The position numbers and the translations under genes were made by a program. Below the pieces are notes generated by a model. It searched no databases. It saw nothing but the letters and a program-made list of their open reading frames with translations, and had not been told where the DNA came from. A stretch of DNA of 64,000 bases from JAHKLT01 sp046197865 (GTDB lineage: Archaea > Methanobacteriota > Methanobacteria > Methanobacteriales > Methanobacteriaceae), in assembly GCF_046197865.1 (NCBI RefSeq), contig NZ_CP166990.1, forward strand, positions 744,001 through 808,000, in the 5' to 3' direction. Positions 1-10,500 of the stretch are shown here, one piece after another (positions within the stretch are counted from its first letter, which is position 1; each line of letters begins with the position of its first letter).

Positions 1-1115
1 GTATTGCATCAGGAGTTTTTACATCAAATAAAGTTAAAGCAGCACCAGTTTATTTCTCAAAAAAAGCTATTGAAGATGGAAATTTATCTTTAATTATAGC
101 CAATAGTGGTAATGCAAATTGTTTTACAGGTAAACAAGGAATGGAAGATTGTAAAAGTATGGTTGATTTTGCAGCGAGTAAATTAAACATTTCTCCTAAT
201 GATATAGCTATAGCATCAACTGGTGTTATAGGTAGGCATTTACCAATGGATATTATATTGAATTTAGAAGAAAAAGCTATTTCAAATTTCAGATGTTCCG
301 CTGATGGTTCAAATAATGCTGCAAAAGCTATTATGACAACTGATACATTTCCAAAAGAATTTGCTGTAGAAGTTACATTAACTAATGGGAAAAAGGTTAA
401 TATTGGTGGTATTACTAAAGGAACTGGCATGATAGCTCCAAACATGGGTACAATGCTTTCATTTTTAATGACTGATGCTATAATTAATAAAGAATCTATT
501 GAACAAGCTTTAAAAATAGCTGTTAATGATAGTTATAATATGATTGTTGTTGATGGAGATGAAAGTACTAATGATACTACTATTTTAATGGCAAATGGTA
601 AATCTGATGTTTCAGTACTAATAAACAATGAAATTGATCCAAATTTCCAAAAAGCTTTAACTTATCTTTGCCAAGAACTTGCACAAATGATGGTTAGAGA
701 TGGTGAAGGAGCATCAAAATTTTTAGAAGTCACAGTTAAAGGTGCTAAAACTGAAAATGATGCAAGAAATGCAGTAAGGGCAATAATTTCATCTTCTTTA
801 TTTAAAGCAGCTGTTTTTGGAGGAGATCCTAATTGGGGCAGAATTGCAATGGCAGTCGGTTATGCAGGTATTGATATAGTTCCAGATAAAATGTCTATTT
901 CAATGGCCTCTGATGAAGAATTTATAGATCTTGTTAAAGATGGCGAACCATTAGCAATAGATAACAGTGACAATCTTAAAATAGCTGAGAAGATAATTGA
1001 TAATAAAAACATTTTAATTATTGTTGATTTAAATATTGGTGATAGTTTAGCTACTGGCTGGGGTTGTGATTTAACTTATGATTATGTGAAAATTAATGCA
1101 GAATATACTACATGA
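1..1115 (+). CDS. argJ: Glutamate N-acetyltransferase / amino-acid acetyltransferase ArgJ, 5' end missing
   Basis: ArgJ moves the acetyl group from N-acetylornithine to glutamate in cyclic arginine synthesis; bifunctional forms also use acetyl-CoA. The frame is already open at base 3 and the start lies outside the window, so about the first 40-60 residues are missing. Family hallmarks visible are GVFTSNKVKAAPV near the beginning, NSGNANCFTG, and the self-cleavage motif KGTGMIAPNMGTMLSF, whose Thr (codon 450-452) should be the nucleophile of the N-terminal-nucleophile hydrolase fold. Most family members have Ala-Thr at the cleavage point and this one has Gly-Thr. The C-terminus GWGCDLTYDYVKINAEYTT is the usual ArgJ ending. 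argB lies 17 kb away at 18353, so the arginine genes are not one operon here. Whether it is mono- or bifunctional cannot be read from the sequence. Confidence 0.95.
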   Translation, partial: IASGVFTSNKVKAAPVYFSKKAIEDGNLSLIIANSGNANCFTGKQGMEDCKSMVDFAASKLNISPNDIAIASTGVIGRHLPMDIILNLEEKAISNFRCSADGSNNAAKAIMTTDTFPKEFAVEVTLTNGKKVNIGGITKGTGMIAPNMGTMLSFLMTDAIINKESIEQALKIAVNDSYNMIVVDGDESTNDTTILMANGKSDVSVLINNEIDPNFQKALTYLCQELAQMMVRDGEGASKFLEVTVKGAKTENDARNAVRAIISSSLFKAAVFGGDPNWGRIAMAVGYAGIDIVPDKMSISMASDEEFIDLVKDGEPLAIDNSDNLKIAEKIIDNKNILIIVDLNIGDSLATGWGCDLTYDYVKINAEYTT

Positions 1116-1246
1116 GTTTTTAATAAATATTTAAAAAACCCTTAATTTTCATAAAGTTTAAATACTATATTAACATAAATTTTAGTATTATATAAATTCT
1201 ATTTCTCTAAATTTTATATATTTACAATTACATTGAGGTTATTATT

Positions 1247-1351
1247 ATGGCAAAAGTTAAAGGAACAAATAAAAGAACAGGACAAAAGAAAGGTTATGTT
1301 AAACCTGGTAGTAAAAGAGGAAGAGGAGTTAAGCAATCTTGGAAAAAATAA
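1247..1351 (+). CDS. Small basic protein of 34 residues, unknown function
   Basis: A short ORF begins at ATG 1247, eight bases after a GAGGT ribosome binding site (1235-1239), and ends with TAA at 1349-1351. The product starts MAKVKGTNKRTGQKKGYV and ends in a GSKRGRGVKQSWKK tail; it is highly basic and rich in Gly, Lys and Arg, with no hydrophobic core. Such composition suggests binding to RNA or the ribosome, but that is inference. It resembles in style the tiny uncharacterised basic proteins (DUF5350 type) that I recall from Methanobacteriales; I am not certain of the family match. It is separated from argJ by an AT-rich gap with its own likely promoter, and a T-tract follows the stop codon. 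Confidence 0.6.
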   Translation: MAKVKGTNKRTGQKKGYVKPGSKRGRGVKQSWKK

Positions 1352-1357
1352 TTTTCT

Positions 1358-1377
1358 AAGTTAACTTTTTTTTATTT
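1358..1377 (+). terminator. T-tract terminator after the small basic protein
   Basis: A short palindrome AAGTTAACTT (1358-1367) runs directly into a T-rich tract. Archaeal RNA polymerase terminates at T-tracts, so this is a plausible end for the preceding transcript. Confidence 0.35.
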
Positions 1378-1659
1378 TACTTCAATATAATTAAATACTT
1401 TTCAATTTTTTTTAAATTTTTATATAATGAATAGTATTTTTATTTTTAATTTTTTTCTAAATATTATATAATTCTTTTAATGGGAATATAAACTTTTTAC
1501 ATTTCATTATTTTAGATTTGAAAATTTATAATCCAATTATTTTAAAAATAGTAATTTTATTCGTTATATTTTTGTATAACCACTAATATTATTATTTGTT
1601 TAATTATAAAACAATCAATTTAATATTAGCATGACTTTATATGTATATCATTATATAAA
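1378..1659. other. AT-rich intergenic stretch, nothing recognised
   Basis: The segment between the small basic protein and the insertion sequence is made of A/T homopolymer runs. I see no ORF with a ribosome binding site, no RNA fold and no GC-rich island. It was the target region of the insertion sequence that starts at 1668. Confidence 0.6.
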
Positions 1660-1667
1660 AAGATTAT
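1660..1667. repeat. Target-site duplication, left copy
   Basis: AAGATTAT lies directly outside the left terminal repeat and is repeated exactly at 3447-3454. Confidence 0.85.
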
Positions 1668-1693
1668 GGCACTGTAAATTTTCACGGGTTTTG
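1668..1693 (+). repeat. Left terminal inverted repeat of the first insertion sequence
   Basis: This 26-base repeat starts GGCACTGTAAATTTTCACGG and is the reverse complement of 3421-3446 with one mismatch at its inner end. A T-rich region follows on the transposase sense strand. Confidence 0.9.
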
Positions 1694-1853
1694 ATTTTCT
1701 TTTTTGGATGGTTTTTTTTATTTTCTTGTTTTTTTATTTTTTTTAGTGTTTTGTCTTTATTTTTTGTATTGGTTTGTGATATTGTTTGTGTATTGTGTTT
1801 TTAATAATTTATATTGGTTATATTTATATAGTATGAGTTATATATTATTAATT

Positions 1854-3413
1854 ATGAATATTGTTAATATTTTACCTTTTAAAAAGATATTTAGGGAGAA
1901 TCAAACTTATTTGGATGATTTTGTTCGGTTAGATATTGATTTTGAACCTTTTTTTAAGAGGAATAAAAAGTATTGTGGTGATTCTATTGATTTAATAGAT
2001 GAATTTCAAACAGTTTTATTGGAAAATATTGATGATATTAATAATATTGATGAATTTAAATCTTTTAATGATTTTAATGATAGTGATTCAAATGATGATC
2101 AGATTTTATTGGTTGATTTTGATGAAAATAATTTAGATTGGGGTGTAGGTGATTTTATGGTTGATAGACTTACTTTTAATGAATCTTTAAGAAACAATAT
2201 TAAAAGAGGCTTTGGTATAGATATTTTTGAGGATGTAGAAGAATCTAATGTTATTTCTTATCCTGATAATCGTTTTGCAATGTTAAAAAGAATTTGTCCT
2301 CATTGTGGTGAATCTAATGCTAATGTTAAAGGATGGGAACGTAGGATTTATAAAACTAAAGAAAATAAATCTGTGGAATATTATCCTCAGTCTTATGTGT
2401 GTAATGAATGTGATAAATGGTTTATTACTCCTGTAGATTTTAAAGTAGATAAAGAATTAAAGGAGAAAAAGAAATTAGATGATAAAATACGTAAAATTCA
2501 TGCAAATACTGGTTTATCATTTGATAAAATAGCAGAAGTGGTTGAAATTAGTATGAATATCAATGTAAGTCATGAATATGTTAGGAATGTGATTCAAAAA
2601 GAACATGATGAATTTGTTTATGAAACAGACATTGTTCCATTGCCTGGTGATTTTAAAAAAAAAGGTAAAACCTCACTAAAACGTGAGGTTACCGATTTAG
2701 GCATATTATTCATGTGTAAAAATAAAAAACATGCTAATTTTGGTCATATTACTGTTGATGAACTCTTTACAAATATTAATGGTCAAAAAAACTACTTAGT
2801 AACTATTTTTTCAAATGAAATAAAAGACATGCCCATATCTATTGCAATAACAAACACACGTCATTATGATGTTATAAATAAATTTTTTGATTTTACATTC
2901 GATAAAACACCAATCCAATCATTAACAAGCGATATGTTAGGAGTATACGGAAAAATAGCTGAAAATAAAAATATACCACAACAACAATGCATATTTCATT
3001 GGATGAAATACACCACAGACAAAATATTTGATGAAATTAAAAAAGAAAACATTCCAGAAAAAGATATCACTTATAATTTAATGATATTTACTGAAATGAA
3101 AGAAATACTCAGAAGTTTTGACGAAAATAAAACAAAAGAACTACTTGCAAAATATGAAAAAAACATATTTTTCATTGCAGATCCTATACAAAAAATCATG
3201 GATAAATTCTCCAAACAAAAAGACAAACTAACAGCATACTCTAAAGATAACAAAATTCGCAGAACCACAAGCCAAGCAGAAACATTCAACAGCCTACCAC
3301 AAATAAGACATAAAAAACACACATCCAAAAAACCATGGTCATTACTACTATCACTATCCTCCACAATCAAATTCTACAAACCCAACCACAGAACACTACA
3401 AAACAGACAATAA
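1854..3413 (+). CDS. DDE transposase, IS256/Mutator-like
   Basis: Counting from the ATG at 1854 the protein is 519 residues. A zinc-binding pair CPHC (from residue 148) and CNEC about 36 residues later forms a likely DNA-binding zinc ribbon, followed by a helix-rich region. The catalytic core shows Asp302 in GHITVDELF, Asp360 in TSDMLGVYG, a Cys379-x2-His382 motif in QQCIFHWMK, and Glu476 in TTSQAETFNSL. The C-x2-H between the second Asp and the Glu, and the T-T-x3-E-x-(F/L)-N context, are signatures of the IS256/MuDR group. The frame is open back to an ATG at 1704, but that stretch gives an implausible Phe/Leu-rich leader read out of the T-rich terminal region. No start has a convincing ribosome binding site, so 1833 and 1704 remain possible. 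The sense strand switches from T/G-rich to A/C-rich around 2640. Confidence 0.85.
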   Translation: MNIVNILPFKKIFRENQTYLDDFVRLDIDFEPFFKRNKKYCGDSIDLIDEFQTVLLENIDDINNIDEFKSFNDFNDSDSNDDQILLVDFDENNLDWGVGDFMVDRLTFNESLRNNIKRGFGIDIFEDVEESNVISYPDNRFAMLKRICPHCGESNANVKGWERRIYKTKENKSVEYYPQSYVCNECDKWFITPVDFKVDKELKEKKKLDDKIRKIHANTGLSFDKIAEVVEISMNINVSHEYVRNVIQKEHDEFVYETDIVPLPGDFKKKGKTSLKREVTDLGILFMCKNKKHANFGHITVDELFTNINGQKNYLVTIFSNEIKDMPISIAITNTRHYDVINKFFDFTFDKTPIQSLTSDMLGVYGKIAENKNIPQQQCIFHWMKYTTDKIFDEIKKENIPEKDITYNLMIFTEMKEILRSFDENKTKELLAKYEKNIFFIADPIQKIMDKFSKQKDKLTAYSKDNKIRRTTSQAETFNSLPQIRHKKHTSKKPWSLLLSLSSTIKFYKPNHRTLQNRQ

Positions 3414-3420
3414 AAAAAAC

Positions 3421-3446
3421 AAAAACCCGTGAAAATTTACAGTGCC
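3421..3446 (-). repeat. Right terminal inverted repeat of the first insertion sequence
   Basis: Reverse complement of 1668-1693 with a single mismatch; it ends in GTGCC directly before the second copy of the 8-bp target duplication. Confidence 0.9.
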
Positions 3447-3454
3447 AAGATTAT
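3447..3454. repeat. Target-site duplication, right copy
   Basis: AAGATTAT matches 1660-1667 exactly. Confidence 0.85.
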
Positions 3455-4309
3455 TAACATTTCTACTATTTATCATTATTTTCTATTTTTTGGTTGTTAT
3501 TGTAATTTTTAAAAAAAAATTATTAAATAATCATTTTAATTAATCTATTTTAAAAATACAATTAGTTTTTTTTATTTAATTCTAATGTTAAAAGATTTTT
3601 ATAATTATTTTTTAATATAATTATTAAAAATTCTTGTTTGAATAAAATAAATAGTAACTAAATAATATTTCTTTCTTTAGGATAATCAATTAATAAACTT
3701 TTTATTAAGCTATAAATTAAAAAATATATCTAAAATAATCTTTATGTTTTACAAAATAATGTTATTTTCATGAACATCTAAATTCTCTAAACAAAAATAT
3801 AACGAATTTGAATTAGGTAAAGGGTAGGGTAAAAAATAGGATCTTGGATAAATTATGTATTTGATATATAATTATAAAATTTGGAAAATGCTAAATAAAT
3901 TTATATATTAATAATTCGTAGATAAATGAAATATTAACGATTTAAATAAAGATATTAATTCATTTAATAGTAATTATTGCAATCCTCCCATTGAAATAAT
4001 TCTGTTATAAAAAAAACTAATATTATCAACCACACATTACGGATAATATTGCTCCCAGACATATTATAGTAGAAATTAAATTAGATGTGATATTAATAAT
4101 CAATTTAAATTTCTATATTGCAATAACATTCTATGATTTTAAATATGATTTTTAAATAATCAATATTTGATATTATTAATTCTAAATTTGCTTTTAATTT
4201 TAATCCTAATCCTAAATTTAACCTTATCCAATCCATAGAATTAAGAGAAAAATATATCCTATTTTTTTTTATTTTTCTAATACTATAACAATTCGAAAAT
4301 AAATAAATT
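3455..4309. other. Long AT-rich intergenic region ahead of the adhesin genes
   Basis: About 850 bases without a supported gene. A TATA-like run AAAAATATAT near 4247 is placed to start a transcript around 4280 for the adhesin at 4320. The remainder is A/T runs with a slightly G-richer patch near 3820. I see no stable RNA fold, no repeat shared with the rest of the window and no ribosome binding site. A 32-codon minus-strand frame at 3964-4062 was judged unsupported. Confidence 0.5.
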
Positions 4310-4319
4310 GAGGTGTTTT

Positions 4320-7300
4320 ATGAAAAAATTTAAAATATTGTTATTGTTTTTAGTAATGATATTATCCATAGGATGCATTTCTGCTCAAGATTTCGATGTT
4401 GCTGAAGATGGTTCAGGAGCTTATGATAATATTAATGATGCAGTAATAGATCTTTCTTCGTCATCTGATAATTCAAACAATATTTATATTCAAGAGGGAT
4501 TATATAACAAATCTAATGATGTTAATAACAACATTACAAAAAATGTTAATATAATTGGTGTTGGGAATGTAGTTATCGATGGAAATGGAATTAATGGACT
4601 ATTTAGAATAATGCCAGGTATAGAAGTAACATTTACTAATATTAAATTTTACAATTCTAATCCTGGTGCTATATTTGTAGAAGAATCAAGTATAACTGTA
4701 ATTAATTGTTATTTTGAAAATGGTGTTGGAACAACTTTAAGTACTGCTGAAAGCGGAGGTATAACACTTATGGATGCTACTGGTGCTTCTATAGTTGATT
4801 CTACTTTTGTTGATAATGATTGTGTTCAGTATGGTGGAGCTATTTATGGTATGCATTCAGAAAATATTTTTATTGATAATTGTAATTTCATAAGTAATTC
4901 TGCAAATGGAGCAGGTGGAGCAATTTACTTAGGTGTAAACCATTTTACTTTAACTAATTCAAACTTCACTGGAAATAAAGCTAAAGATAGTTTTGGTGGG
5001 GCTTTATATTTAGAAGGTAATAATTTATTAATTATGGATTGTTTATTTGATTCTAATCAACAAACTGCTGATTATGGTGGATCTGCAATATTTGTAACTG
5101 CATCTGAAAATTTAACTGTAATGGGATCAAACTTCACTAATAATTTTGGTGATGATAGTGGTCCTTTAAGTATATATTTCACAATGAATTCTTTAGTATC
5201 TGATTGTCTTTTTGAAGATAATCTCGTTGGGACTACAGGAACTTTATTTTATGGATATTCATCAAATATTGAAATAAGAAATGTTGATTTTATAAATAAT
5301 TTTGCAAAATACCATGGAGCAGGATTAGCTTTTTGGACAGATTGTGAAAATATTTTAGTAGAGAATTGCGATTTTATAAATAATACTGCTGTATTAAATG
5401 CAGGAGCTATTATATCAAGAAATACAAAAAATATATCAATTTCAAAATCTAACTTTAAAAATAATAGTGCACCTAATGGTGGAGCTATATATGTATTTAG
5501 TGGAAGTAAGATTACAATAGATGAGTGTATTTTTGAAGATAATAATGCTACTGATGGTGGTGCAATAAATGTTGGTGAAAGAGTTGATGGTTTAACTATT
5601 AATTCATCAACATTTAATGAAAATGAAGCAAGCCATGTTGGTGGTGCAATAAATAGTCCTGCTATTTATGGGCTTGTTGAAATAATTAATTCTGTTTTTA
5701 ATGGCAATACTGCAGTTGCTGGTGGGGCTATTCGCACTGATTCATATAATATGACTATATCTAATTCAAACTTTGTTGGTAATAAAGCTGAATTATATGG
5801 TGGAGATATTCTTAATGTTGATTATAATTTAACTATAACTGATTCTAATTTTTCAGATAGTTCTTGTATTCAATTTGGAGGGTCCATATTTAATGAAGGA
5901 TATTTAACTTTAAAAAATAATTTAATTAATAATACCAATGCTGCTATTGGTAATGAAATATATAATGTGGGCTTTATTGATGTTGTTACATTAACTTTCT
6001 TAAATAATGAAACTAAATTAGTTGTTTATGACAATACTTATATTATTTTTGCAACTGTTACTGATGATATGGGTAATGAAATTACTTATCAAAATGTTTC
6101 TTTCTATATAAATGGTATTTATGTAGGTTTTGCTAAATCTATTGAGGGATATGCAAATATTTCTTATACTGTTACTGAGAGATATGGATCTTTAATTGTT
6201 AATGGTTATTATGATGGTATTATCTCTGATTTGATTTTAAAAGAAGGAGCTCTTCAATTAATTTCTAATACAACTGTTATAGGTGAAATAGTATTCGATA
6301 AAGACTTATATGTAACTGATGAAAATGTTGAAGGTACTATAACTATTGAAAATCTTGGAAATCATACTCATAGTGTTAATTATACTGCTGAAAATGTTAC
6401 TATTATAGTTAATTTACCTGCAGGCTTTGAAATGAATAATGATGTTATTGTATCTCATGGAACTTACAATGTTATTACTGGCATTTGGTTTATTGATGAA
6501 TTAGATGCTATGGAAGTAGCTACTATGACATTTACTGGTAAATTCACTACTAAAGGTAACTATAATAATAATATCTTTGTGAATGGTTTAAACTTTGAAA
6601 ATTCGACTGATTCTTATGAAGTAACTGTTTTAACTGCAAATACAATAGTTGAAAGTATGGTTAAATTTGAAAAAGAAATTTACTTTATTGATGAAGATGC
6701 AAATGGTGTAGCTTCTATTATTAATAATGGCAATTATACTGCAGAAAATGTTACTGTTGTGGTTGAAATGCCTAAAGGATTTATTGTTGATGGTGTATCT
6801 CATGGAACTTATGATGAAAATACTAATATTTGGTATATTGGTGATTTGAATGCTGGTGAAGTAGCTTCATTGAATTATAGTGGTACTTTTACTTCTAAAA
6901 ATGTTTATAATGCTACTATTTTTGTTAATGGTATGAACTTCGAAAATTCAACAAGTTTCCATATAGTAACTGTTTTACAAGCTTTAACTAATCTTGAAGG
7001 TAATATTGCATTTGATAAAGAGGAATATGCTATTGGCGAAGATGCTAATGGTGTAATCTCTGTTGAAAATAAAGGAAATTATGCTGCAGAAAATGTTATT
7101 GTTGAAATTAATCTAGCTGAAAGTTTTGATAGTAAAAATATTATTGTATCTCATGGATATTATGAAAACGGTTTATGGCATATTGGGGATTTAAATCCTG
7201 GTGAAATAGCTACAATGATCTTTACTGGTAAATTTACTGTTGTTGGTGAATTTAATAATACAATATTTGTCTATGGTACTAATTTTGAAAACTTTACTGC

Positions 7301-7496
7301 TTTTTATGTAGTGAATGTTAAAAATATTCCAAGTGATAATAACAATACTAATAAAACTACTGGGGACAATGGTTTATTTTCAGAAAATTCTAGTATTGAC
7401 TTTGGTTTAAGTGTAACTAAAACAGGAAATCCTATTTTCTCATTAATATTAGTATTAATAGCTTGTTTGGGAATTTCCTTAAGGAGAAAAATATAA
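4320..7496 (+). CDS. Adhesin-like surface protein with beta-helix and DUF11/CARDB-type repeats
   Basis: The product (1058 residues) is secreted and envelope-bound. ATG 4320 follows a GAGGTG ribosome binding site at 4310-4315 and is preferred to the in-frame TTG at 4308 because it gives a clean signal peptide ending in GCISAQDF. Residues about 20-550 are dozens of short right-handed beta-helix rungs of the form NCxFxNNxAxxGGAI, as in polymorphic membrane protein repeats. A single Ig-like domain follows (about 555-640). Three conserved-domain copies then occur near 650-1010, each with FDKE-(I/L)Y, NxGN, AENV and GxWxIGDL-like strings, typical of DUF11/CARDB modules. The end is KTGNPIFSLILVLIACLGIS followed by RRK: a motif, one membrane span and a basic tail. 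Methanobrevibacter genomes encode many such proteins, thought to mediate contact with bacteria, protozoa or host; the ligand cannot be told here. It sits 65 bp before the giant adhesin. Confidence 0.9.
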   Translation: MKKFKILLLFLVMILSIGCISAQDFDVAEDGSGAYDNINDAVIDLSSSSDNSNNIYIQEGLYNKSNDVNNNITKNVNIIGVGNVVIDGNGINGLFRIMPGIEVTFTNIKFYNSNPGAIFVEESSITVINCYFENGVGTTLSTAESGGITLMDATGASIVDSTFVDNDCVQYGGAIYGMHSENIFIDNCNFISNSANGAGGAIYLGVNHFTLTNSNFTGNKAKDSFGGALYLEGNNLLIMDCLFDSNQQTADYGGSAIFVTASENLTVMGSNFTNNFGDDSGPLSIYFTMNSLVSDCLFEDNLVGTTGTLFYGYSSNIEIRNVDFINNFAKYHGAGLAFWTDCENILVENCDFINNTAVLNAGAIISRNTKNISISKSNFKNNSAPNGGAIYVFSGSKITIDECIFEDNNATDGGAINVGERVDGLTINSSTFNENEASHVGGAINSPAIYGLVEIINSVFNGNTAVAGGAIRTDSYNMTISNSNFVGNKAELYGGDILNVDYNLTITDSNFSDSSCIQFGGSIFNEGYLTLKNNLINNTNAAIGNEIYNVGFIDVVTLTFLNNETKLVVYDNTYIIFATVTDDMGNEITYQNVSFYINGIYVGFAKSIEGYANISYTVTERYGSLIVNGYYDGIISDLILKEGALQLISNTTVIGEIVFDKDLYVTDENVEGTITIENLGNHTHSVNYTAENVTIIVNLPAGFEMNNDVIVSHGTYNVITGIWFIDELDAMEVATMTFTGKFTTKGNYNNNIFVNGLNFENSTDSYEVTVLTANTIVESMVKFEKEIYFIDEDANGVASIINNGNYTAENVTVVVEMPKGFIVDGVSHGTYDENTNIWYIGDLNAGEVASLNYSGTFTSKNVYNATIFVNGMNFENSTSFHIVTVLQALTNLEGNIAFDKEEYAIGEDANGVISVENKGNYAAENVIVEINLAESFDSKNIIVSHGYYENGLWHIGDLNPGEIATMIFTGKFTVVGEFNNTIFVYGTNFENFTAFYVVNVKNIPSDNNNTNKTTGDNGLFSENSSIDFGLSVTKTGNPIFSLILVLIACLGISLRRKI

Positions 7497-7509
7497 TATT
7501 TTTGAGGGT

Positions 7510-7544
7510 GATGATTTTTTAATCATCCTTATTTTTTTTTTATT
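7510..7544 (+). terminator. Hairpin plus T-run between the two adhesin genes
   Basis: GATGATT (7510-7516) can pair with AATCATC (7521-7527) around a TTTT loop, and a run of about ten T follows from 7532. This looks like an intrinsic-type terminator after the first adhesin, suggesting separate transcription of the second. Confidence 0.5.
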
Positions 7545-7549
7545 TAAAT

Positions 7550-7564
7550 GGAGGAAAAAATTTG
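7550..7564 (+). promoter_or_regulatory. Ribosome binding site that fixes a TTG start
   Basis: GGAGGA begins at 7550 and the TTG at 7562-7564 follows the GGAGG core by seven bases. No ATG is near, and TTG gives MKFKNQN plus a good signal peptide, so the giant adhesin starts at TTG. Confidence 0.75.
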
Positions 7565-10500
7565 AAATTTAAAAATCAAAATATCATTATTATTTTAGTA
7601 ATGTTATTTTTAACGATTCTGATTTCAGCTTCAAGTGTTTCTGCAGCTCTTAGTGAGAATGCTGAAGGTAATTTTACTAATCTTGATAAAGCTATTCAGG
7701 ATGTTGATATTGGTGGAACTGTTTATTTAACAGATGATGTAGAGCTTGAATTTTCTGAAGCTACTGCATATCGTGATGGAATTAAAGTAACTACTGATGA
7801 TATTACAATTGATGGTCAAAATAATGTTATTAATGCTAATAATTTAGTTTCTATATTTAATATAGAGGCCAATAATGTTGTTATTAAAAATATAAAATTA
7901 GTTAATGCAGGTTCAATTTATGCAACTAATACAGGATCTGCTATTATTAATAGTGGTAATAATACTCAATTAGTTGGTGGAGTTACTATTGCTAATTCTA
8001 CTGGTACAACTTATGGTGGAGCTATTTATAATACTGGTGATTATTTTACTATTTCTGGTACTAATTATTTTATAAATAATAGTCTTTCTGTAATTCAAGA
8101 TACTGCTGGTGGAGCTATTTATAATACTGGAGATTATTTTACTATAGAAGGATCTAATGTATTTGATTCTAATTATATAGTAGATTTTGATGAAACTATT
8201 CGTTCTATGAAAGGTGGAGCTATAGCTAATTATGGTGATAATTTTTTAATTGAAGGAACTAATGCATTTAAAAATAATAGAGTAACTGGTATGGGTGGAG
8301 CTATTTTTGCAGCAGGTACTAATATTACAATTAATGGTAATAATTTATTTACCAATAACACTGCTCTTCAACCTCATGGTTTAAATGTACTTGTTATATC
8401 TGGGGCTGTTTTAGCTTTAGGTTCAACAAATAATGTATTGATTAATGGTACTAATATTTTTGAAAAAAATGGTGTTAACACTACTGATGGTGGTGTTATA
8501 TATATGGAAAATACAAATAACACTGTAATTTCTGGTGCAAATAAATTTATTGAAAATACTGCCAAGTCTGGTGGTGTATTTTATAGTCATGTTTTAGGTA
8601 ATAATAAGAATTTAACTATTACTGGAGCTAATATTTTTGAATATAATAATCCTATTCATGGTGGTATTTTTTATTTCCAATGCCATAATGTTGTAATAAA
8701 TGGGACTAATTATTTTAGATATAATAATGTAAGCACTAACTGGGGTGTTGGTGTTATATGGGGTAATGATTTCTTATTAAATGGTACAAATGTTATTGCA
8801 AATAATACTGCTATGGGGTCTGTATCTGGAATTCAAATATCTGGTGATCGTGGTACAATATATGGAACAAATGTTATTGCAAATAATACTGCTTATGATG
8901 GTTATGGTGTTTTTAACTTTTTAGGCAATGATTTTACTGTAAATGGAACTAATATATTTAGAAATAATAATGCTACTGATGGTGGAGCTATTGCTCTTGG
9001 TAATTCTGGTAAAAATTTCACTGTAGAAGGTACTAATCTTTTTGAAAATAATTATGCATCTAGTAATGGTGGAGCTATTCAGTATGGTGGAATTGATGCT
9101 ATTATAACTGGTACTAATTTGTTTATAAATAATGGTGCTGGTGCTGGTGGAGTTATAGGTAATATTAATGGCCATAATTTAACTATTTTTGGTGAAAATC
9201 AATTTTTAAATAACTATGCTAGTAATGGAGGAGTTATAGGATCTTCGGGCAGATTCGATATTATTGGAACTAATATTTTTAAAAATAATACTGCTACTAA
9301 TAATGGTGGTGTAATTAATGCTGGAAGTGGTAATGTAGGTATTTATGGTACTAATATTTTTGCTAATAATACTGCAGGTGCTGCTGCTGGTGTTGGATAT
9401 ATGAATAATGATAATTTTGTGATTGATGGTACAAATTTGTTTGAAAATAATACTGCTAGTAATGATGGCGGTGTTTTTGATATTAGGTCTGTATATGCGA
9501 ATATTAATGGTACTAATGTTTTTAGAAATAATACTGCTGGTAGATATGGTGGGGTTATTCACTTTAATGGAAGAACATATGATGATACTGAGTATGTTAT
9601 TGAAGGAGATAATGAGTTTTTAATGAATGATGCTAGATCTGGTGGGGTTATTTATATTAATAATTATGCTAAAAATATATTAATTAAGGATAATAATATT
9701 TTCACTGATAATATTGCAACTGATAATGGTGGTGTAATATATAATTCTAATAGTAAAAATCTTACTATTATTGGTAATACTTTTGAATATAATGTTGCAA
9801 ATAATGGTGGTGTAATTTATCATACTAATTCTTATTCTAATTTATATCCATATAATTTTGGTATGATTCTTAAAGATACTCATATTAAAAATAATCGTGC
9901 TACTAATGGTGGGTCTGTTTATACTACTGGTAATGAGAAAGTTGTTATTGAAAATGTTACATTTTCTAATACTTCTGCAATTGCTTCTGGTGGTGCTATA
10001 TTTTCATCTACTAATGAACTTTATATTTATAATTGTATTTTTTATGATTCTAATGCAACAGATGGTGGTGCAATTTATATTACTGGAAATTATGATGCTC
10101 GAAAATTTGAAATTGTAAATGTCACAATTTCTGATAGTAAAGCTAGTGGAAATGGTGGTGGTATTTTTAATGGTAGATCTAATGCAATGGTTGCTGTAGG
10201 TCTTTTAAAAAATGTTACTGTTGTTGATAATATTGCTAATAATGGTGGTGGTATTTACAATGGTGGAGTATTAATTATTTCTGGTATGAACAATATTAGT
10301 AATAATGCTGCTAATTCAACTGATGGTTTAGGTGGAGGTATTTATAATACTCGTCATCTTAATTTTACTGATTATAATTTAATAGCTGATAATTCTGCAT
10401 TTAATGGTGGTGGTATTTACAATACTGGTAGTTGGTCTTTAAATATTAATGGTAAAAATGATATTATTAGAAATACTGCTTATAATAATGGTGGTGGTAT

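Larger units (their letters stand above)
1668..3446 (+). mobile_element. Complete insertion sequence, IS256/Mutator-like, 1779 bp
   Basis: The element is bounded by terminal inverted repeats (1668-1693 and 3421-3446) that match in 25 of 26 positions and begin GGCACTGTAAATTTTCACGG. Immediately outside, the octamer AAGATTAT occurs at 1660-1667 and again at 3447-3454, a perfect 8-bp target-site duplication. One transposase fills the inside. Repeat length, 8-bp duplication and the C-x2-H signature of the transposase fit the IS256/Mutator superfamily. The intact ORF and perfect duplication point to a recent insertion. No gene is interrupted at the site. The Methanobrevibacter element ISM1 also makes 8-bp duplications but is much shorter (about 1.2 kb as I recall), so this should be a different element. 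Confidence 0.9.

Noticed and set aside
1704..1853. N-terminal extension of the first transposase with Phe/Leu-rich sequence
   Set aside because: It reads out of a T-rich terminal region of the insertion sequence, looks like no known transposase N-terminus and has no ribosome binding site.
3964..4062. A 32-codon minus-strand frame starting MSGSNIIRNVWLIILVFFIT in the long intergenic region
   Set aside because: It has no ribosome binding site or TATA element and occurs in AT-rich DNA where short hydrophobic frames are common. It may be a remnant but nothing supports it.
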